Shown here: positions 55,045 through 64,000 of the stretch, one piece after another
Position numbering within the stretch: position 1 is the stretch's first letter
Layout: the number at the start of each line of letters is the position of its first letter
NCBI RefSeq assembly: GCF_003345295.1
Contig: NZ_CP031055.1
Coordinates: 558,001 to 622,000, forward strand
DNA from: Vibrio splendidus
GTDB taxonomy: Bacteria > Pseudomonadota > Gammaproteobacteria > Enterobacterales > Vibrionaceae
Length of the DNA: 64,000 bases
Direction: 5' to 3'
Made by a program: the position numbers and the translations under genes
The notes under the pieces: model-generated
What the model saw: only the letters and a program-made list of their open reading frames with translations
Database searches by the model: none
What the model was told of the DNA's origin: nothing

Positions 55045-55713
55045 ATGATTTCTTCAATGACAACGATCATTCGACGTGAGCTGTTGATCGCATTTCGTCG
55101 CCAAGCCGATATCTTTAACCCTCTGTGGTTTTTTATCATTGTCATCACCCTTTTCCCATTGAGTATCGGCCCTGAGCCAAACCTACTTGCGCGTATCGCA
55201 GCGGGCATTGTTTGGGTTGCTGCTTTACTTTCTGCATTACTCTCTCTCGAACGATTATTCCGAGATGATTTCCAAGATGGCGCCCTCGAGCAGATGATGC
55301 TGATGCCCATCCCGTTGCAGTTGGTAGTATTGTCCAAGGTCATAGCGCACTGGTTATTGACAGGGTTACCATTAATATTGATCAGTCCGTTGTTAGCGGT
55401 ACTGCTGTCCTTAGATTTCGATACTTGGTTATCGGTGGTCTTAACGTTATTGGTGGGTACGCCTGCATTAAGCTTTATTGGTGCGATTGGTGTCGCTTTA
55501 ACGGTTGGATTACAAAAAGGCGGTGTGCTGTTAAGTCTGCTTATTTTGCCGTTGTATATCCCAATTCTTATATTTGCTACATCAGCGATTGATGCGGCAG
55601 CACTAGGCGTTGCGTATAACGGACAATTAGCTGTGTTAGGGGCAATGCTAATGGGCGCAATGACGCTCACCCCATTTGCCATAAGCGCAGCGCTGAGAGT
55701 GAGTGTTAACTAG
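55045..55713 (+). CDS. ccmB: CcmB, ABC permease of heme delivery complex
   Basis: 222 residues, about six membrane helices, with the N-terminal MTTIIRRELLIAFRRQADIF typical of CcmB. ATG 55045 is taken; GTG 55036 would overlap ccmA. It pairs with CcmA. A 178-bp AT-rich gap without a clear gene separates it from ccmC. Confidence 0.95.
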   Translation: MISSMTTIIRRELLIAFRRQADIFNPLWFFIIVITLFPLSIGPEPNLLARIAAGIVWVAALLSALLSLERLFRDDFQDGALEQMMLMPIPLQLVVLSKVIAHWLLTGLPLILISPLLAVLLSLDFDTWLSVVLTLLVGTPALSFIGAIGVALTVGLQKGGVLLSLLILPLYIPILIFATSAIDAAALGVAYNGQLAVLGAMLMGAMTLTPFAISAALRVSVN

Positions 55714-55891
55714 TTAATTATCTGATTAAAACTAGCTAACTAAGCGCTCACTTCCACTTTGTTTGTTCAGAGTGAACTAATTGAAGCTTTTAAACTCATA
55801 GAGTCACTGAAAGAGACAGTAAGCCAAATAAATTATAATAATTATAGCTGTAATAGCTGTAAGCAATATGAAGTAAGAGTGAGATTACAAC

Positions 55892-56632
55892 ATGTGGAAA
55901 TGGCTCCATCCCTATGCCAAAGCAGAAACCTCTTATCAGCTTGCTGGTAAACTTCTGCCATGGTTCTCTATCCTAGCGCTATTGTGTCTATCCGCCGGTA
56001 CTGTGTGGGGGCTTGCATTTGCGCCTTCTGATTACCAACAAGGCGATAGCTTCCGTATCATCTATATCCATGTTCCGTCTGCAATTTGGTCGATGGGTGT
56101 ATACATGTCGATGGCAATTGCAGCATTCATCGGCTTGGTATGGCAGGTGAGATTATCAGACATGGCTGCATTGGCTATGGCGCCTATTGGTGCTGTATTT
56201 ACCTTCATAGCGCTGCTAACTGGTGCTGTTTGGGGTAAACCAATGTGGGGAGCTTGGTGGGTTTGGGATGCGCGTTTGACCTCAGAGCTGATTCTTCTAT
56301 TCCTATACTTGGGTGTGATTGCACTACACCACGCGTTTGACGACCAAAAAACCGCAGCGAAAGCAGCCGGTATTTTGGCGATCGTTGGTGTCATCAACCT
56401 ACCTATCATTCACTTTTCAGTAGAGTGGTGGAATACACTTCACCAAGGCGCGACTATTACTAAGTTCGATCAGCCTTCTATTTCAAGTGACATGCTATGG
56501 CCGCTTCTTCTCAACATCTTCGGCTTCGCCTTTTTCTTTGGTGCTGTGACTATGGTTCGTTTTAGAAACGAAATCATCAGTAAAGAAAGTCACCGTCCGT
56601 GGGTTCGTAAACTTGCGGCTGATAAAGCGTAG
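55892..56632 (+). CDS. ccmC: CcmC, heme handling protein
   Basis: 246 residues with six membrane helices and the Trp-rich heme-handling motif WGKPMWGAWWVWDARLTSEL. Conserved histidines flank it (IHVPSAIW, IHFSVEWWNTLH). It loads heme on CcmE. ccmD follows after 14 bases. Confidence 0.96.
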   Translation: MWKWLHPYAKAETSYQLAGKLLPWFSILALLCLSAGTVWGLAFAPSDYQQGDSFRIIYIHVPSAIWSMGVYMSMAIAAFIGLVWQVRLSDMAALAMAPIGAVFTFIALLTGAVWGKPMWGAWWVWDARLTSELILLFLYLGVIALHHAFDDQKTAAKAAGILAIVGVINLPIIHFSVEWWNTLHQGATITKFDQPSISSDMLWPLLLNIFGFAFFFGAVTMVRFRNEIISKESHRPWVRKLAADKA

Positions 56633-56646
56633 TAGGGTAGGTAATT

Positions 56647-56853
56647 ATGTATTTTGAATCTCTGAGTGATTTCTTTGCCATGGGTGGCTACGCCTCATAT
56701 GTATGGAGTGCATTTGGAATCACATTCCTCGCGATGATCATTTTACTGGTCTTAAGCGTTCGTCGTGGTAAGCAATTACTAAATGAAGTACAAGCTAAGA
56801 TTGATCGTCAAGCTCGTATCGATGCAGCAAAAAATATGGAGAACACTCTATGA
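56647..56853 (+). CDS. ccmD: CcmD, small heme exporter subunit
   Basis: 68 residues, one membrane helix (about 17-37, YVWSAFGITFLAMIILLVLS) and a basic, helical tail, with FFAMGGYASYVW typical of CcmD. It joins CcmABC and CcmE. It overlaps ccmE by four bases (ATGA). Confidence 0.95.
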   Translation: MYFESLSDFFAMGGYASYVWSAFGITFLAMIILLVLSVRRGKQLLNEVQAKIDRQARIDAAKNMENTL

Positions 56854-57332
56854 ACCCAAGACGTAAAAAGAGGCTGGGCATTGTCTTAGCGATCTTTTTT
56901 GGTATCAGTGCAACTGTTGGATTAATGGTTTATGCGCTTAACCAGAACATGGATCTGTTCTACACGCCAACTGAGCTTGTTAACGGCAAAGATGGCAAGA
57001 AACCTGAAGTTGGCCAACGTCTGCGTATTGGTGGCATGGTTGTAGTCGGTTCTGTAAGCCGTGACAACGAATCACTACGTGTAAGCTTTGACTTGAAAGA
57101 TGTTGGTCCTAAAGTAACGATTTTATACGATGGCATTCTTCCTGATCTTTTCCGTGAAGGGCAAGGTATTGTTGCTCAAGGCGTTCTGAAAGATGCGACA
57201 ACAATTGAAGCTTTCGAAGTCTTAGCGAAACACGATGAAGAGTACATGCCTTCTGAAGTTGCTGAAGCAATGAAGAAAACCCATGAGCCAATGCAGTACT
57301 CGACAGAACAAAAAGAAGGAAGTGCTCAATGA
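56850..57332 (+). CDS. ccmE: CcmE, heme chaperone
   Basis: 160 residues. N-terminal anchor helix (about 9-29), OB-fold, and the heme-binding His128 with Tyr132 (AKHDEEYMP). It carries heme covalently from CcmC to CcmF. Its stop overlaps the ccmF start by four bases. Confidence 0.97.
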   Translation: MNPRRKKRLGIVLAIFFGISATVGLMVYALNQNMDLFYTPTELVNGKDGKKPEVGQRLRIGGMVVVGSVSRDNESLRVSFDLKDVGPKVTILYDGILPDLFREGQGIVAQGVLKDATTIEAFEVLAKHDEEYMPSEVAEAMKKTHEPMQYSTEQKEGSAQ

Positions 57333-59299
57333 TAGCCGAGATCGGCCACTTTGCCATGATCCTGTCCTTAGGGCTGGGATTGCTATTGAGTGTGCTCCCG
57401 CTGTATGGGGCAGCTCGAAATAACACATTATTAATGAATAGTGCACGACCGCTGTCATGGGGTATGTTCGGATTCCTAGCGATTTCGTTTTTTATCTTGT
57501 GCTACGCGTTCTACACCAATGATTTTACGGTTCAATACGTAGCAAGTAACTCGAATAGCCAACTTCCTTGGTACTACCGAATCACAGCGGTTTGGGGTGC
57601 TCATGAAGGTTCATTACTGCTTTGGGTTCTTATCCAAGCGGGTTGGACGGTTGCAGTAGCGACGTTTAGCCGTGGTATGCCTCAAGAGTCGGTGGCTCGC
57701 GTACTGGCTATCATGGGCTTGATTACTGTCGGCTTCTTGCTGTTCATTATCGTAACGTCTAACCCGTTCTTACGTACACTGCCTTACTTTCCTGTCGATG
57801 GCCGTGACTTGAATCCACTACTGCAAGACCCGGGTTTGATTATTCACCCGCCTATGCTTTACATGGGTTATGTAGGTTTCTCGGTTGCGTTCTCTTTCGC
57901 TATTGCATCTCTAATGAGTGGTCGTCTAGATACGGCGTGGGCTCGTTGGTCTCGTCCTTGGACGATCGCGGCATGGTTATTCCTAACGGTAGGTATCGCA
58001 CTTGGTTCATGGTGGGCTTACTACGAACTTGGCTGGGGTGGCTGGTGGTTCTGGGATCCAGTAGAAAACGCTTCATTCATGCCTTGGTTGGCTGGTACAG
58101 CGCTGATGCACTCGCTTGCGGTAACAGAAAAGCGTGGCACATTTAAAGCATGGACAGTATTGCTGGCTATCTCTGCATTCTCACTAAGCTTATTGGGTAC
58201 GTTCCTAGTTCGTTCGGGCATCTTGGTATCGGTTCACGCATTCGCGTCAGATCCTGCTCGTGGTATGTTTATTCTAGGCTTCCTAGTGTTCGTTATCGGT
58301 GGTTCACTGCTGTTGTTTGCTGTTAAAGGCGCATCGGTTCGTGTCCGTGGTAACTTTGATTTGGTTTCTCGTGAAAACGCACTGCTCGGTAACAATATCT
58401 TGTTGATTGCTGCGTTAGTGGTTGTGTTAGTGGGTACGTTGTTACCACTCGTTCATAAGCAGTTAGGTCTGGGCTCGGTTTCAATTGGTGCACCATTCTT
58501 TGATATGTTGTTCTTCTGGTTAATGATCCCGTTCTCGTTCCTATTGGGTATCGGTCCACTGATCCGTTGGAAACGTGACAATCTGTCTAAGCTTATTAAG
58601 CCAATGTTAGTGTCGGGTATCTTCTCGTTAGGTTTAAGTGCGCTAATGGTAACCATGCTAGCTGATCGCTTTAGTGGTACTGCTTTTGCTGGTTGGGTGA
58701 TGGCGTTCTGGATCTTCTTCATGCACGGCTTTGAGCTACATGAGCGTGCAACACACCGTCATACCTTCATGAAAGGCCTAACTAAGCTGCCTCGTAGCCA
58801 TTGGGCAATGATCTGTGGTCACATGGGTTTAGCCGTAACAGTGATCGGTATCGCGATGGTGCAAAACTACAGCATCGAACGTGATGTGCGTTTAGCGCCA
58901 GGCGAAAGCTACCAACTTGAAGAATACAGCTTCCTGTTTACAGGGGTTCGTGACAAAGATGGCCCTAACTATGATGGTTACATTGCTGACTTTGAAATTA
59001 CCAAAGAAGGCAAATACATCAACACGCTTCACGCTGAAAAACGTTTCTACACTACAGCTAAGTCTATGATGACTGAAGCGGCGATTGATCGTGGCGTAAC
59101 GCGCGACCTTTATATCGCAATGGGTGAGCGTTTAGACGACAACAAATCTTGGGCTGTACGTATCTACTACAAACCATTTGTACGTTGGATCTGGGCGGGT
59201 TCTTTGATCATGTCGATTGGTGGTGTGATTGCCATCAGTGACCGTCGTTACCGTTTCCGTAAGCCAACGAAAAAGTCGGCTCAAGAGCAGGAGGCTTAA
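57329..59299 (+). CDS. ccmF: CcmF, cytochrome c heme lyase subunit
   Basis: 656 residues with many membrane helices. The Trp-rich domain reads GWGGWWFWDPVENASFMPWL, with WGAHEGSLLLWV upstream and several conserved His. With CcmH and CcmI it attaches heme to apocytochrome c. It is the longest gene of the operon. Confidence 0.97.
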   Translation: MIAEIGHFAMILSLGLGLLLSVLPLYGAARNNTLLMNSARPLSWGMFGFLAISFFILCYAFYTNDFTVQYVASNSNSQLPWYYRITAVWGAHEGSLLLWVLIQAGWTVAVATFSRGMPQESVARVLAIMGLITVGFLLFIIVTSNPFLRTLPYFPVDGRDLNPLLQDPGLIIHPPMLYMGYVGFSVAFSFAIASLMSGRLDTAWARWSRPWTIAAWLFLTVGIALGSWWAYYELGWGGWWFWDPVENASFMPWLAGTALMHSLAVTEKRGTFKAWTVLLAISAFSLSLLGTFLVRSGILVSVHAFASDPARGMFILGFLVFVIGGSLLLFAVKGASVRVRGNFDLVSRENALLGNNILLIAALVVVLVGTLLPLVHKQLGLGSVSIGAPFFDMLFFWLMIPFSFLLGIGPLIRWKRDNLSKLIKPMLVSGIFSLGLSALMVTMLADRFSGTAFAGWVMAFWIFFMHGFELHERATHRHTFMKGLTKLPRSHWAMICGHMGLAVTVIGIAMVQNYSIERDVRLAPGESYQLEEYSFLFTGVRDKDGPNYDGYIADFEITKEGKYINTLHAEKRFYTTAKSMMTEAAIDRGVTRDLYIAMGERLDDNKSWAVRIYYKPFVRWIWAGSLIMSIGGVIAISDRRYRFRKPTKKSAQEQEA

Positions 59300-59304
59300 T
59301 TCGA

Positions 59305-59856
59305 ATGAACAAGAAGATTTTATTCATTCCATTGATTGCGTTCATGGTTCTAGCTGGAATCTTTGCAACTCAATTGATGCGTAACCAGTCGGGTGATGAC
59401 CCGACTAAACTTGAATCCGTATTGATTGGTAAGCAGGTTCCTGAGTTTGGCCTAGAGGATTTGGAACAGCCGGGTAAGTTTCATGATCAAGCTATCTTTA
59501 AAGGTGAGCCGCTGCTTCTTAATGTGTGGGCGACTTGGTGTCCTACTTGTTATGCAGAGCACTCTTACCTGAATAAGTTAGCGGATCAAGGCGTTAAGAT
59601 TATTGGCCTTAACTACAAAGATGATCGCAATAAAGCGGTTGGTTGGTTAAAAGAACTGGGCAACCCGTACTTAATCAGCTTGTTCGATGGTAACGGTATG
59701 TTAGGTCTTGACCTTGGCGTATATGGCGCTCCTGAGACCTTCCTAATTGATGCTAACGGTGTGGTTCGTTACCGCCATGTTGGTGACGTGAACCCGACTA
59801 ACTGGGCATCGACGCTTCAGCCGATGTACCAAGAGTTATTGGAGGAGGCGAAATGA
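59305..59856 (+). CDS. ccmG: CcmG (DsbE), thioredoxin-like reductase
   Basis: 183 residues, membrane-anchored N-terminus (about 5-22) and a thioredoxin fold with active site W78-C79-P-T-C82 and the family cis-Pro region (YGAPETFLID). It reduces apocytochrome c cysteines or CcmH. It overlaps ccmH by four bases. Confidence 0.96.
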   Translation: MNKKILFIPLIAFMVLAGIFATQLMRNQSGDDPTKLESVLIGKQVPEFGLEDLEQPGKFHDQAIFKGEPLLLNVWATWCPTCYAEHSYLNKLADQGVKIIGLNYKDDRNKAVGWLKELGNPYLISLFDGNGMLGLDLGVYGAPETFLIDANGVVRYRHVGDVNPTNWASTLQPMYQELLEEAK

Positions 59857-60341
59857 TTAAACAAACACTTGTAGCAATGTTCGCCACGTTCGCTATCTCT
59901 GCGTCGGTAACGGCGGCGCCTATCGAATTTCATGAGTTTGATACGGTCGATCAAGAGCAGCAATTTAAAGATTTGAGCAATACGCTTCGTTGCCCAAAAT
60001 GTCAGAACAATACGATTGGTGATTCGAACGCGGAACTTGCGGTCGACTTGCGTCAAAAAGTGTATGAGATGACAAAAGAAGGCAAGTCTGAGCAAGAAAT
60101 TATTGATTATATGATTGCTCGTTACGGTAACTTTGTAACGTACAACCCGCCACTGACCTTGGCGACATCGATCCTATGGGTTGGTCCGTTTTCGGTTGTT
60201 GTATTAGGTTTTGGTTTGATTGTTTTACGAAGCAGAAAGTCAAAATCAAAAGCAGTAGAGTCCAATAAAGACTGGGATGCAGACAAAGAAGCACGTTTAA
60301 AAGCGTTACTCGACGAAGAGAACGACGGAGATAAACAGTAA
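59853..60341 (+). CDS. ccmH: CcmH, apocytochrome thioreductase
   Basis: 162 residues. Signal peptide (cleavage after TAA, about residue 22), the LRCPKC motif (45-50; C47 and C50), and a membrane helix (about 105-125). This is the short CcmH form; the TPR part is the separate CcmI that follows. The stop overlaps the ccmI start by one base. Confidence 0.95.
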   Translation: MIKQTLVAMFATFAISASVTAAPIEFHEFDTVDQEQQFKDLSNTLRCPKCQNNTIGDSNAELAVDLRQKVYEMTKEGKSEQEIIDYMIARYGNFVTYNPPLTLATSILWVGPFSVVVLGFGLIVLRSRKSKSKAVESNKDWDADKEARLKALLDEENDGDKQ

Positions 60342-61561
60342 TGACTCTATTTTGGATTTCTACAATTGTCCTTTCGCTAGCCGCAGTTTTATTGATTGTT
60401 CTGCCTTTCTTGAATAAGAAAGAAAACAACGATGACGTGCTTCGCGATGAGTTGAATAAAGCCTTCTATAAAGATCGCTTAGTTGAATTAGAAGTAGAAG
60501 CTGAAGAAGGCCTTGTTGATAACGAGCAAGAACTGATCGCTGACTTAAAACAGTCGCTACTTGATGACGTTCCAACGCAAGAAAAAATCAAGAGAACACA
60601 AATATCTACGCTGGGTGTCGTTGTACCGTCAGTGATTCTGGTTCTGGTTGTGACTTATGGTATGTACTTCCAGTTTGGTGCATTAGACAAAGTTCAACAC
60701 TGGCAAGAAGTGAGTTCGAACCTTCCTGAGTTGTCTAAAAAGTTAATGTCATCAGAAGGTGGAACGCTTACCGATGATGAACTTGAAGATTTGACTCTAG
60801 CGCTTCGTACTCGTCTTCACTATCAACCAAAAGATTCAACCGGTTGGCTACTGCTTGGCCGTATTGCATTAGCAAACCGAGACGCAGAAACAGCGAAAGA
60901 TTCTATGGAAAGAGCTTACAAACTTGAGCCTAAGAATGAAGATGTTCAGTTAGGTTTTGCTCAAGCACTGATGCTTTCACCTGATGAAGCCGATCAAAAC
61001 CAAGCGCGTTTGATTTTGAGCCGTTTGATCCAAAACGATTATGTCGACCTTCGAGTGTTCTCACTGCTAGCGTTTGATTCTTTTGAACGTCAAGATTACC
61101 CGGGTGCTGTGAAGTACTGGAGCATCATGCAACAGATGATTGGTCCACAAGATAGCCGCTACGAGATGTTGTCACGCAGTATTGAAAGTGCTCAGAAGAA
61201 AATGGGTGACACCATGGGTGTTGACCAAGGTAAGAGTGTTGCAGTAACGCTTGAGCTGTCTGGCGATGTTAATGCTGATCCTAAGTCTGTGTTGGTTGTT
61301 TCAGTACATAGAGCTGATGGCTCACCAATGCCGGTCGCTGCAGCCCGTTACCCATTGGGTTCTTTCCCACGCACTGTTGTTCTCGATGATGGTAACAGCA
61401 TGATGGAAGGATCTAAGTTGTCTAGCCTTGAAACTCTGATGGTTAGAGCTAGGCTTGATACAGATGGTAACGTTTCAACTCGCGATGGTGATTGGTACGG
61501 TGAAAGTGAAGTGGTTGAACTGGGTGCTCCAGTGACCATTAATATAAATAAGCAATATTAA
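60341..61561 (+). CDS. ccmI: CcmI, TPR apocytochrome chaperone
   Basis: 406 residues. Two membrane helices near 5-24 and 90-110 enclose a cytoplasmic loop, then TPR repeats (DSTGWLLLGRIALANRDAET; MERAYKLEPKNEDVQLGFAQ) and a C-terminal domain. It delivers apocytochrome c to CcmF/H. A terminator follows at 61631. Confidence 0.95.
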   Translation: MTLFWISTIVLSLAAVLLIVLPFLNKKENNDDVLRDELNKAFYKDRLVELEVEAEEGLVDNEQELIADLKQSLLDDVPTQEKIKRTQISTLGVVVPSVILVLVVTYGMYFQFGALDKVQHWQEVSSNLPELSKKLMSSEGGTLTDDELEDLTLALRTRLHYQPKDSTGWLLLGRIALANRDAETAKDSMERAYKLEPKNEDVQLGFAQALMLSPDEADQNQARLILSRLIQNDYVDLRVFSLLAFDSFERQDYPGAVKYWSIMQQMIGPQDSRYEMLSRSIESAQKKMGDTMGVDQGKSVAVTLELSGDVNADPKSVLVVSVHRADGSPMPVAAARYPLGSFPRTVVLDDGNSMMEGSKLSSLETLMVRARLDTDGNVSTRDGDWYGESEVVELGAPVTININKQY

Positions 61562-61630
61562 TCATCATTTTGCATAGGTGTTAGCTATTCCGATTTTGCA
61601 ACAAACGGTATAGACTTACGCAACCAATTG

Positions 61631-61658
61631 AGGCCAGCGATTGCTGGCCTTTTTTTAT
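61631..61658 (+). terminator. Terminator of ccm operon
   Basis: AGGCCAGC (61631-61638), GATT loop, GCTGGCCT (61643-61650), then a T-run: a perfect stem. Confidence 0.93.
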
Positions 61659-61686
61659 TATATGAGTTCCTTATGGAAAAGGTGAT

Positions 61687-62472
61687 ATGTCTGTCAGTGT
61701 TTTAAGACTCTCGAGTTTACTTTTTATCGCAAGCTTAACGGTGGGCTGTTCTAGCGCGCCAGATGAAAGCACGAACGATAATAACCTCGAAACCTCTGAA
61801 TACGTCGAAGAGTCCCACCCGAATGACCCTTTCGAAGGGTTCAACCGAGCGATGTGGGATATCAACTACGAATATCTTGATCCTTATTTAGTTCGTCCTG
61901 TTTCACTCGCTTATGTTGGCTACACCCCTGTTCCAGTTCGCTCTGGTCTCTCAAATTTTTTAGCCAATTTAGATGAACCTGCAAGCATGGTGAACAACTT
62001 ATTCATGGGTAATGGCGAGAAAGCACTCGACCATTTCAACCGTTTTTGGATTAACTCAACCTTTGGCTTGTTGGGCCTAATCGATATTGCCAGTGAAGCG
62101 GGTATCACCAAATATGACGACAAGTCGTTTTCTGATGCGATTGGTCACTATGGGGTAGGGAATGGGCCGTACTTTATGGTGCCGGGTTATGGTCCTATTA
62201 CGACTCGTGAAGTGACGGAGCAAGTGGATAGTCTGTATGTACCTTTGTCATTAATTAGCTTCTGGGCGAGCCTCGGAAAGTGGGCGTTCGAAGGCATGGA
62301 AACTCGTGCTCAGTTAGTTTCTCAAGAAGCTCTGTTGGATGACTCGCCAGATCCATATGCTCTGACTCGTGAAGTTTACATTCAACGTCGTGACTTTAAA
62401 GCCGAAATCGAACCGGAAGAAGTCGATCTTGAAGAAGAAGATTTCATTGACGGATATCTAGAAGATTACTAG
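61687..62472 (+). CDS. mlaA: MlaA (VacJ) outer-membrane lipoprotein
   Basis: 261 residues. Lipoprotein signal with LTVGC (Cys21), then the VacJ signature NDPFEGFNRAMWDINYEYLD and GVGNGPYFMVPGYGPITTRE. It removes misplaced phospholipid from the outer leaflet with the Mla pathway. The C-terminal tail is unusually acidic (EPEEVDLEEEDFIDGYLEDY). An AAAAGG site precedes the ATG. It is a single gene between terminators. Confidence 0.95.
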   Translation: MSVSVLRLSSLLFIASLTVGCSSAPDESTNDNNLETSEYVEESHPNDPFEGFNRAMWDINYEYLDPYLVRPVSLAYVGYTPVPVRSGLSNFLANLDEPASMVNNLFMGNGEKALDHFNRFWINSTFGLLGLIDIASEAGITKYDDKSFSDAIGHYGVGNGPYFMVPGYGPITTREVTEQVDSLYVPLSLISFWASLGKWAFEGMETRAQLVSQEALLDDSPDPYALTREVYIQRRDFKAEIEPEEVDLEEEDFIDGYLEDY

Positions 62473-62500
62473 ATATAAGGTTTTGAATATCAGATAAAAG

Positions 62501-62538
62501 AAAGGCTCGATGTTGATAAGAACATCGAGCCTTTTTAA
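62501..62538. terminator. Bidirectional terminator between mlaA and fadL-like gene
   Basis: AAAGGCTCGATGTT (62501-62514) and AACATCGAGCCTTT (62521-62534) form a perfect 14-bp stem with a six-base loop. T-runs follow on the plus strand (AAAG before it on the other side), so it can end both convergent genes. Confidence 0.92.
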
Positions 62539-62566
62539 TGTTTATTACTTTGATTCAGTAAATAGA

Positions 62567-63871
62567 TTAGAAGCGGTAGTTAGCTTGGATACCCACTAAC
62601 CAGATGCTACCTGTCACTTCACCTTCGAAGTCGCCACCAAATGGTGCTGATGCTGCATCGTCTTCAAGCATTTTTGCGTCTTTCGCTAAAATGTAAGTGA
62701 AACCTGCGTCTAGAGTTAGTTGCTCAGACCATTGGTAGCCTGCACCAATACTTAACCAAGTACGGTCTGTTTCAGGAATAGTTGCAGTGCGGTGCTCTTC
62801 GCTTACTGCTGATGTGTCGTATGCGATACCAGAACGTAAAGCTAACTTAGGTGTCATTTGGTAAGTTGTACCAATCGCAAAGCGGTAGTTGTCTTCCCAA
62901 TTTTCTTCTTTTATATCTTGCGAACTAGCAGGTCCAAACTCAGGGATATCGGCAACTAACTCTTTAAAGCTGCTCCAATTCGTCCAGTTTACACTCGCAT
63001 GTATTGCAACTTTCTCAGTTAATTGATGAAAGCTCGCTAGTTCGGCAGTAGCCGGCAATGCTAGTTGCATTGAACCATTGTATTGAGACTTAACCGGAGT
63101 ACCTATAGCGCCGGCTACGGCATCAAAACCTACACCTTTTGCGTGGCCTTCCAGTGTAAGGTCAACTTCTGATTTGTAGGTAAAACCAAGGCGGTTGTTT
63201 TCATTGATTTGCCACGCAGTACCTAACTGCCAACCCCATGCAGTGTCATCACCTTCCATGTACTTTAAAGCAGTCCCTGTTGGTAATGGAACAAGGGAAT
63301 TCGCGGTAGATGCTGCGCCAAAGCTGCCTTCAGCCATGATGTAACGAACACCACCACCAACAGATACACTCTCAAGTACTTGGTATGCCGCGTTTAAGTT
63401 TAGCTCCATTGTGGTAACACTTGCCTCGTTACCATGGTTCGCACCGCCAAAGTCTTTGCCTAGGTCTGTTTCCATGCCGTAGTTAGTGCCAGCAGCAAAG
63501 CCCAACGCAAATTTTTCGTTGTACTTATGAGAAACATAAAAGTTTGGGATCACTGCGCTATGAGCGAAATCGCTAGAGTTCGATGAAGTAGACTTACCCA
63601 TCATAGAGGTAGAAGTACCGTCGATATCAATGTTTGGATCAACATAGATACCACCAACAGAAACTTGAGTACCTTCTAGGTAAGTCAGCATTGCAGGGTT
63701 ACGCCACTGTGCGTCTGCACCGTCAGCCATTGCAGCTTCACCAGCGTACGCACGGCCAAGACCTGTTGCTGAGTATTCTGCTAGTTGAAAACCTGCCGCG
63801 TGAGTGACGGTAGAAGTCGAAAGTAGTCCAACTGCCACTGCAGCAGATAGAAGAGTCTTATTCATTTTCAT
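62567..63871 (-). CDS. fadL: FadL-family outer-membrane long-chain fatty acid transporter
   Basis: 434 residues. Signal peptide (about 1-25, cleavage after THA), the mature start AGFQLAEYSATGLGRAYAGE with a following DGADAQWRNPAML that matches the OmpP1/FadL/TodX hatch domain, and repeated beta strands ending in an aromatic residue (IQANYRF). In the family these proteins take up long-chain fatty acids. Vibrios carry several paralogues, so the symbol marks the family. It is convergent with mlaA. Confidence 0.9.
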   Translation of the reverse strand: MKMNKTLLSAAVAVGLLSTSTVTHAAGFQLAEYSATGLGRAYAGEAAMADGADAQWRNPAMLTYLEGTQVSVGGIYVDPNIDIDGTSTSMMGKSTSSNSSDFAHSAVIPNFYVSHKYNEKFALGFAAGTNYGMETDLGKDFGGANHGNEASVTTMELNLNAAYQVLESVSVGGGVRYIMAEGSFGAASTANSLVPLPTGTALKYMEGDDTAWGWQLGTAWQINENNRLGFTYKSEVDLTLEGHAKGVGFDAVAGAIGTPVKSQYNGSMQLALPATAELASFHQLTEKVAIHASVNWTNWSSFKELVADIPEFGPASSQDIKEENWEDNYRFAIGTTYQMTPKLALRSGIAYDTSAVSEEHRTATIPETDRTWLSIGAGYQWSEQLTLDAGFTYILAKDAKMLEDDAASAPFGGDFEGEVTGSIWLVGIQANYRF

Positions 63872-64000
63872 TATTATGTTCGCTGAATCATAAGTATTTA
63901 GTGTCGTGATTCTACGTTTAGAGTTATTACTTTAAAAATGAAATTCGAATAAAACAGTGTTTTAGGGATTAAATGAGTAAATGTGTTTAATTATTAGAGA
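63872..64000 (-). other. Upstream region of fadL-like gene
   Basis: 129 AT-rich bases to the window edge. No clear ribosome site, promoter or known operator could be picked with confidence. Confidence 0.4.

Noticed and set aside
55759..55950. 63-codon open frame between ccmB and ccmC
   Set aside because: It overlaps the start of ccmC, lies in AT-rich sequence and shows no family motif or ribosome site.

Overview
The window is a contiguous polar-flagellum and chemotaxis locus of a gamma-proteobacterium, almost certainly a Vibrio (Vibrionaceae). The evidence is the combination of an FlrA/FlrB/FlrC regulatory cascade, three tandem flagellins followed by flaG-fliD-flaI-fliS, FlhF/FlhG polar-number control, a CheA with a long repeat-bearing linker next to ParC/ParP, and a cytochrome c maturation (ccm) operon directly downstream. 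Placement near the Splendidus clade is only an impression; species cannot be read from the sequence alone. No tRNA, rRNA, CRISPR, prophage or transposase gene was seen.

Layout. 1-1130 (minus): 5' part of flgM, then flgA. 1208-2973: cheV-cheR. 3229-10955: flgBCDE and flgFGHIJ (rod, hook, L/P rings, muramidase). 11178-14258: flgKL. 14682-19402: three flagellin genes, each with its own promoter. 19484-22691: flaG-fliD-flaI-fliS. 22920-27055: flrA, then flrBC. 27188-40944: fliEFG, fliHIJ, fliKLMNOPQR-flhB (basal body, switch, export). 41157-54147: flhA-flhF-flhG-fliA-cheYZAB-parC-parP-cheW and a DUF2802 protein. 54426-61561: ccmABCDEFGHI. 61687-62472: mlaA. 62567-63871 (minus): a FadL-family porin, convergent with mlaA.

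Regulation readable from DNA. Sigma-54 type -24/-12 elements (GG-N10-GC) lie before flgB (two in tandem), flgF, flgK, fliE, flhA and fliK, with weaker ones before cheV and the first flagellin. Sigma-28 type elements (TAAA-N15-GCCGNTAN) lie before flagellins 2 and 3 and before flgM. This fits the known Vibrio hierarchy: FlrA with sigma-54, then FlrBC with sigma-54 plus FliA, then FliA (sigma-28), with FlgM as anti-sigma. Paired TTGCCGC/GCGGCAA motifs upstream of flgF and the first flagellin are candidate activator sites. Rho-independent terminators separate most transcription units.

The window is mostly a well-known system, and I found no wholly new gene system. The less ordinary material is in-frame tandem repeats in proteins tied to polar localisation or assembly: 20 Glu-Pro units in ParP, six hexapeptides in FlhF, three copies of a DEFExLLDxLHG module in CheA and two 20-residue copies in FliD. 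There is also a ~113-bp palindromic intergenic element between flagellins 2 and 3, and a set of unusual promoter and UTR structures.
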